Below the pieces are notes generated by a model, which was not told where the DNA came from, ran no database searches, and saw only the letters and a program-made list of their open reading frames with translations. The position numbers and the translations under genes were made by a program. From NCBI RefSeq assembly GCF_020217425.1, contig NZ_CP084090.1:372001-436000 (forward strand): a stretch of DNA of 64,000 nt, written 5' to 3'. This stretch comes from Halomicrobium urmianum. GTDB lineage: Archaea; Halobacteriota; Halobacteria; Halobacteriales; Haloarculaceae. Every line of letters begins with the position of its first letter. Position 1 is the first letter of the stretch. Positions 60,288 to 64,000 of this stretch are shown one piece after another.

Positions 60288-61427
60288 TCAGTTAGTGGCG
60301 ACCTGCCGCGCCCACTGCTCGATCCAGCCGCTCACGTTGCCGACCAGTTCGTCGTAGCTGTAGGTGACCGGCTCGGGCGGTTCCAGTGCGTACTCGCCGA
60401 AGTCGCCGCCGGGCTCGACGCCCTCGACAGCGGGGAACTGGACGTTCCGGACGGCGATCTCCTTCTGGGCCTCCTCGGTGAGGGCGAACTCCATGAACCG
60501 CTCCGCGAGGGCGGGCTGGTCGGAATCGACGAAGCGGGCCATCGCCTCCGGGTTGGCGTAACCCTGGTCGTTGATGAACCCGACCTGGTGGCGGGACACG
60601 TCGACGTCTTCGCCGTGGTAGTACACCTGGTCGGTCGAGTAGGAGACGACCATCGGCGCCTCGCCCTCCGTGTAGGCGTTGTAGGCCGGCTGCCAGTCGT
60701 CCATGATCTGGACGCCGTTGTCGACCAGGCCCTGCCAGTAGTCGAGGTACTGGTCCGGGCCCTTCTCGTGGATGGTCCACAGGAGGAACGCGCGCCCGGG
60801 GTCGGAGTGCTGGGCGTTCTGCGTGATCAGGGCGTCCTCGTAGGCCGGTTCGAGCAGCGAGTCGAAGGTGTCCGGCTCGTCGACCTCGTCCTCGTCGTAG
60901 ACGAGGCTGATGTAGCCGGTGTCGTAGGGGATCGCCCGGCCGTCGGGGTCGATCCACAGGTCCTGCTTGACCCGGTCGGAACCCTCGACGCCATCGGCCG
61001 CGGGCGCGAACAGTTCCTCGTCCAGTTGCTCGTCGACGCGGACGAGTTCGCCGGTGTTGAGGCCGACGAAGAGGTCGGCGTCTATGGGCGCGCCCTGTTG
61101 CTTGCGCTGGACGAACTGGTTGACGCCGTTCTCCGGCGTCGCGAACTCGACGGTGACGTCCGGATACTCCGACTCGAAGGCCGACTTGAGCCAGTTGCCG
61201 GCCGTGTCCTCGCCGGTGAACGAGCTGTAGGTCGCCACCATCAGCGTCCCACTGGGCCCGGCCGTCGTGCCGGTCGTGGTGCCCGTCGACGCCTCCGTCG
61301 CGGTGTCGGTCGACCCCTCGGTCGCCGTGCCCGCCTCGCCGTCCGATCCGTCGCCGACGCAGCCCGCCAGCCCCGCGAGGCCGGCGACGCCGACGCCGGT
61401 CCGCCCGAGGAAGGTTCGTCGTCTCAT
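60288..61427 (-). CDS. thiB: Thiamine-type ABC transporter substrate-binding lipoprotein (379 aa)
   Basis: A Tat lipoprotein signal (MRRRTFLGRTGVGVAGLAGL followed by the lipobox Cys in AGC) and a Thr/Gly-rich linker lead to the binding domain. Motifs such as TLMVATYSSFTGEDTAGNWL, ADLFVGLNTGELVRVDEQLD, IPYDTGYISLVYDEDEVDEP, LWTIHEKGPDQYLDYWQGLV and VSGWIEQWARQVA correspond to the ThiB/TbpA family of thiamine-binding proteins. No TPP riboswitch motif (CTGAGA) was found in the 125 bases upstream, so if thiamine controls the operon it must be by a protein. Confidence 0.85.
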   Translation of the reverse strand: MRRRTFLGRTGVGVAGLAGLAGCVGDGSDGEAGTATEGSTDTATEASTGTTTGTTAGPSGTLMVATYSSFTGEDTAGNWLKSAFESEYPDVTVEFATPENGVNQFVQRKQQGAPIDADLFVGLNTGELVRVDEQLDEELFAPAADGVEGSDRVKQDLWIDPDGRAIPYDTGYISLVYDEDEVDEPDTFDSLLEPAYEDALITQNAQHSDPGRAFLLWTIHEKGPDQYLDYWQGLVDNGVQIMDDWQPAYNAYTEGEAPMVVSYSTDQVYYHGEDVDVSRHQVGFINDQGYANPEAMARFVDSDQPALAERFMEFALTEEAQKEIAVRNVQFPAVEGVEPGGDFGEYALEPPEPVTYSYDELVGNVSGWIEQWARQVATN

Positions 61428-61552
61428 TACCCCGTTGTTTCATCGAGTGGTACTTGAACCGCACGTTCCGGACTCGAACAGTCGCCGGTCAGACACTTCT
61501 GGAAACCGGGAACCAGAACGCATACTTCCCGCCGTGCGGACTGTCGACGGGA

Positions 61553-63748
61553 ATGGCGGACGAGCGGACGATACGGCGACTCCGCGAACGGGTCGGCAGG
61601 GACAGCGACGCCCACCGGGTCTACCGCGAGCGCGTCTCGGCTGCGCTGGCGGGCGACGGGGAGGATCGCCGGGCGTTCGAGGCGTGGCGGCGGGCGTTCG
61701 TCGCCGCCCACGGCGACGTCCTCGGCGACCTCGACGCGAGCGCCGAGGCGGTGTTCGCGGACCGCGCGTACTACGGGGCCGTCGTCGACCGCCTGGTCGA
61801 CGCCGTCGAGGGCGCCTACGGCGTCGAGGTGATGAACCGGGGCGTCGACGGCGCTCTCGGCACTGGCGACTTGCTGGGAGACGCTGCCGACGGCGTCGAT
61901 GCCCTGGCGGACCTGGCGGCGCTTGACCGGTCGACGCTCGCCGACCTCGACGCCGACGCGCTCCGCGACCTCTACGAGGGGATCGTCCCGCGCGAGGTGC
62001 GCCTGGCGCTGGGGGAGTACCACACGCCCCGCGGCGTCGCGGACCTCGCCGTCGACGCGCTGGCGGTCGACCCGGCCGAGGCGACCTACCTCGATCCCGG
62101 TTGCGGCTCGGGGGCCTTCCTCGCCGCCTGCGTCGATCGCGTGGCCGCGGCCGCATCCGACGACCCCGCGGCGGTCGTCGACCGCGTCACCGACACCGTG
62201 TTCGGTATCGACCTCAGCCCGGTCGCCGTCGCGAGCGCCCGGCTCACCTACCTGCTCGCGCTGGCACCGCACCTCGACGCGGCCGAGCGCGTGACCGTCC
62301 CCGTCTACCACGGCGACGCCCTGGGACTGGTGGACGCGCCCGACGAAGGCGGTGACGACGAGGGCGGGAACGGCCGAGACCTCGCGGCGTCGCTCCCGCC
62401 GGTCGACTGCCTCGTCGGGAACCCCCCGTGGATCACCTGGGATCGGCTGCCCGATCGACTCCAGGACCGCTGGCGGGACCGCTCCGAGGAACTGGACCTG
62501 TTCCCCCACGAGGGGGCCGCCGCGCTGCTGGGCCACGGCAACGACGACCTCTCCGTCCCGTTCGTCTGGGTGTGTATCGACCGCTACCTCGACGCCGGCG
62601 GCGAGGTCAGCGTCGTCCTCAAGCGGGACGTGACCAAGGGGCCCGCCGGCCGGTTGTTCCGCTCGCTGCGCGCCGGCGACCAGCCCCTCGCCCTCTCGCA
62701 CGTCCACGACTTCGGGACGCTGTCGCCGTTCGGCGACCAGGTCGCCGCCGGTGCGGCCGTCTTCACCCTCCGGGCCGAGGAGGGAGAGTCGTTCCCGGCG
62801 CCGGCCACCGCGTGGGAGCGGGACGGGGCGGCCCCCGACTACGGGAGCGGCGACGCCGTCCGGGAGCTACTGGCCCGCGAGGGGACGGCGCTGGTCCCCG
62901 TCGATCCCGAGGACCCGGCCTCGGCGTGGATCCGCCGGGACGCCGAGCGGGCGGCGCTGGGCGATGCCGGCCAGGAGATCCGCCACGGCCTCAAGGACGA
63001 CGCCGAGGACGTGTTCTCGGTCGACCGGGACCTGCTCGACCGGATCGAACTCGACCTGGTGTACCCCTATCTCAAGTCCCGCCACGTCGTCCGATACGGT
63101 CACTTCGGCCACGACCTGCGGCTGGTCCCGATGCGGGAGGCCCACGAGGACAACGAGGCGCGACTCCGCGAGCGCTACCCCGAGACCTACCGGTACCTCC
63201 GGGAGCGGCGCGGGGCGCTCGAAGAGCGGTCCTCGTCGTGGCTGGACAACGGCCCGTTCTACAACGTCTTCGGCCTCGGCGAGTACACCTGGGCCGACTA
63301 CAGGGTCGCCTGGTGCCGGCTGGGGTACAAGCCACACTTCGCCGTCGTCTCGACGGCCGACGACCCCGACCTCGGCGAGAAGCAGGTGATCCCCGGCGAC
63401 CACTACATGTTCGTCGCCACCGACGACGAGCGCGAGGCCCACTTCCTCTGTGCCCTGCTCAACTCCGCGCCCTACCAGCGGTCGCTCCGGGACGTCGCCG
63501 GCGACGGCAAGGCGAGCCTCACGAAGTCGACCGTCTCGCGGCTTGCCCTGCCCGACTACCCCGGCACCGAACGCGCCGAGGAACTTGCCGAGCGCTCGAT
63601 GGCGGCCCACGACGTCGTCGCCGACCACGACCACCTGAGCAAGCGGGCCTACCGCGACCGCGAGGTTCCTGAACTGGCCGCCGTCCAGGCCCAGATCGAC
63701 GACCTCGCCGAGTCGCTCGTGGCCGAGCGGAACGGGCGGCAACTCTGA
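61553..63748 (+). CDS. N6-adenine DNA methyltransferase, Eco57I/TaqI-like, without a visible nuclease (731 aa)
   Basis: The SAM motif ATYLDPGCGSGAFLAACVDR and the catalytic motif IV CLVGNPPWITWDRLPDR define a gamma-class N6-adenine methyltransferase. The N-terminal helical part (MADERTIRRLRERVGRDSDA) and a C-terminal half with target-recognition-like segments (DNGPFYNVFGLGEYTWADYR, PGDHYMFVATDDEREAHFLC, LCALLNSAPYQRSLRDVAGD) match the layout of type IIG or TaqI-like enzymes. I see no PD-(D/E)xK nuclease and no neighbouring restriction gene, so it may be an orphan methylase. ATG 61553 chosen; the upstream extension is non-acidic. Confidence 0.85.
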   Translation: MADERTIRRLRERVGRDSDAHRVYRERVSAALAGDGEDRRAFEAWRRAFVAAHGDVLGDLDASAEAVFADRAYYGAVVDRLVDAVEGAYGVEVMNRGVDGALGTGDLLGDAADGVDALADLAALDRSTLADLDADALRDLYEGIVPREVRLALGEYHTPRGVADLAVDALAVDPAEATYLDPGCGSGAFLAACVDRVAAAASDDPAAVVDRVTDTVFGIDLSPVAVASARLTYLLALAPHLDAAERVTVPVYHGDALGLVDAPDEGGDDEGGNGRDLAASLPPVDCLVGNPPWITWDRLPDRLQDRWRDRSEELDLFPHEGAAALLGHGNDDLSVPFVWVCIDRYLDAGGEVSVVLKRDVTKGPAGRLFRSLRAGDQPLALSHVHDFGTLSPFGDQVAAGAAVFTLRAEEGESFPAPATAWERDGAAPDYGSGDAVRELLAREGTALVPVDPEDPASAWIRRDAERAALGDAGQEIRHGLKDDAEDVFSVDRDLLDRIELDLVYPYLKSRHVVRYGHFGHDLRLVPMREAHEDNEARLRERYPETYRYLRERRGALEERSSSWLDNGPFYNVFGLGEYTWADYRVAWCRLGYKPHFAVVSTADDPDLGEKQVIPGDHYMFVATDDEREAHFLCALLNSAPYQRSLRDVAGDGKASLTKSTVSRLALPDYPGTERAEELAERSMAAHDVVADHDHLSKRAYRDREVPELAAVQAQIDDLAESLVAERNGRQL

Positions 63749-63764
63749 GAGACACCCGACCAGT

Positions 63765-63801
63765 TTCCGTGAGAACGCCGCCGAAGATTCCGTGAGAACG
63801 C
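63765..63801. repeat. Tandem 14-bp direct repeat, period 23
   Basis: TTCCGTGAGAACGC occurs at 63765-63778 and again at 63788-63801. Two full turns of DNA separate the copies. It lies about 160 bases before the next gene's start, next to an AT-rich patch (CAAACTATTTGG), which would suit a regulator binding site; it could also be chance duplication. Confidence 0.4.
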
Positions 63802-63960
63802 GTCGCAAACTATTTGGTCTCCGGATGCGTACGCCTTTCTAGCGGACGATCCTGTCTATCTCCCGTCGTCTCCCGGTCCGCGCCGCTGGTGGTCGTTCTG
63901 TCCTGCGCAGGCGCTGGACCGCCGGGGACAGCGCCGCGGGATCGTTCGACGGAGGACACC

Positions 63961-64000
63961 ATGCCCCACGAAACCGACCTCCCCTGCCCGGACTGTGGAA
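63961..64000 (+). CDS. Start of a zinc-ribbon protein (partial)
   Basis: ATG opens a frame reading MPHETDLPCPDCG, a CPxCG zinc knuckle at the very N-terminus. The gene continues outside the window. The 212 bases before it, after the methyltransferase stop, hold only the direct repeat and AT patch. Function unknown. Confidence 0.55.
   Translation, partial: MPHETDLPCPDCG

Noticed and set aside
61428-61552. TPP riboswitch upstream of the thiamine-type transporter
   Set aside because: Neither CTGAGA nor the second THI-box motif occurs on the minus strand in this gap.

Overview
This window comes from the chromosome of a halophilic archaeon (class Halobacteria). The evidence is a very GC-rich sequence, strongly acidic proteins, Tat-type export signals, an archaeosortase-type PGF C-terminus, archaeal ribosomal proteins S15 and S3Ae, a KEOPS Pcc1 subunit, type IV pilus ATPase and platform genes, and leaderless promoters with TATA-like boxes about 25-30 bases before start codons. 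The genus cannot be told from the sequence alone.

Layout. 0-2.7 kb: tiny membrane proteins and acetyl-CoA synthetase. 3.1-6.7 kb: a coupled pair of surface proteins, one ending in a PGF-CTERM anchor and one a large Tat-exported fibre with YadA-like head repeats and a phage-tail-type S74 self-chaperone domain. 6.7-13.5 kb: a CBS-ParB protein, a DHH phosphoesterase, LrpA1-like regulator, the two subunits of 2-oxoacid (probably pyruvate):ferredoxin oxidoreductase, and CheC. 13.6-24.1 kb: a histidine kinase with an unexpected concanavalin-like tail, methyltransferases, BtpA, a tandem Usp protein, a thioredoxin-like protein, an Lrp-aminotransferase pair, a Bat-type regulator and AzlC/AzlD.

24.2-40.3 kb is the most striking part. 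A pilus ATPase and platform protein are followed by five small pilin-like genes and a convergent long pilin-like/beta-helix gene. The same six-gene cassette then occurs a second time, without its own ATPase. The first cassette carries three apparent single-base frameshifts (one in its first gene, two in its last); the second is intact. Between the copies lie tRNA-Ala(GGC), two loose copies of the tRNA 3' end, and an 84-bp palindromic repeat that recurs at 50.9 kb.

40.7-43.1 kb is the conserved rps15 - RecJ/Cdc45-like - pcc1 - rps3ae operon. 43.2-46.5 kb: a blue-copper lipoprotein, a GlpA-like oxidoreductase, a short inverted-repeat element and phosphomevalonate decarboxylase. 46.5-50.5 kb groups a ParA ATPase, CheW, an archaellum D/E-type protein and an actin homologue, suggesting a cell-organisation and motility neighbourhood. 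50.5-51.0 kb is a decayed IS1341-type (TnpB) element. 51.1-55.9 kb holds a small zinc finger, a GH32 fructosidase, a cysteine-rich copper-storage-like protein and a GH68 fructosyltransferase. 56.0-61.4 kb holds a degenerate heavy-metal domain protein and a thiamine-type ABC transporter with an AIR-synthase-family enzyme. The window ends with an N6-adenine DNA methyltransferase and the start of a zinc-ribbon gene. No rRNA or CRISPR array was seen.
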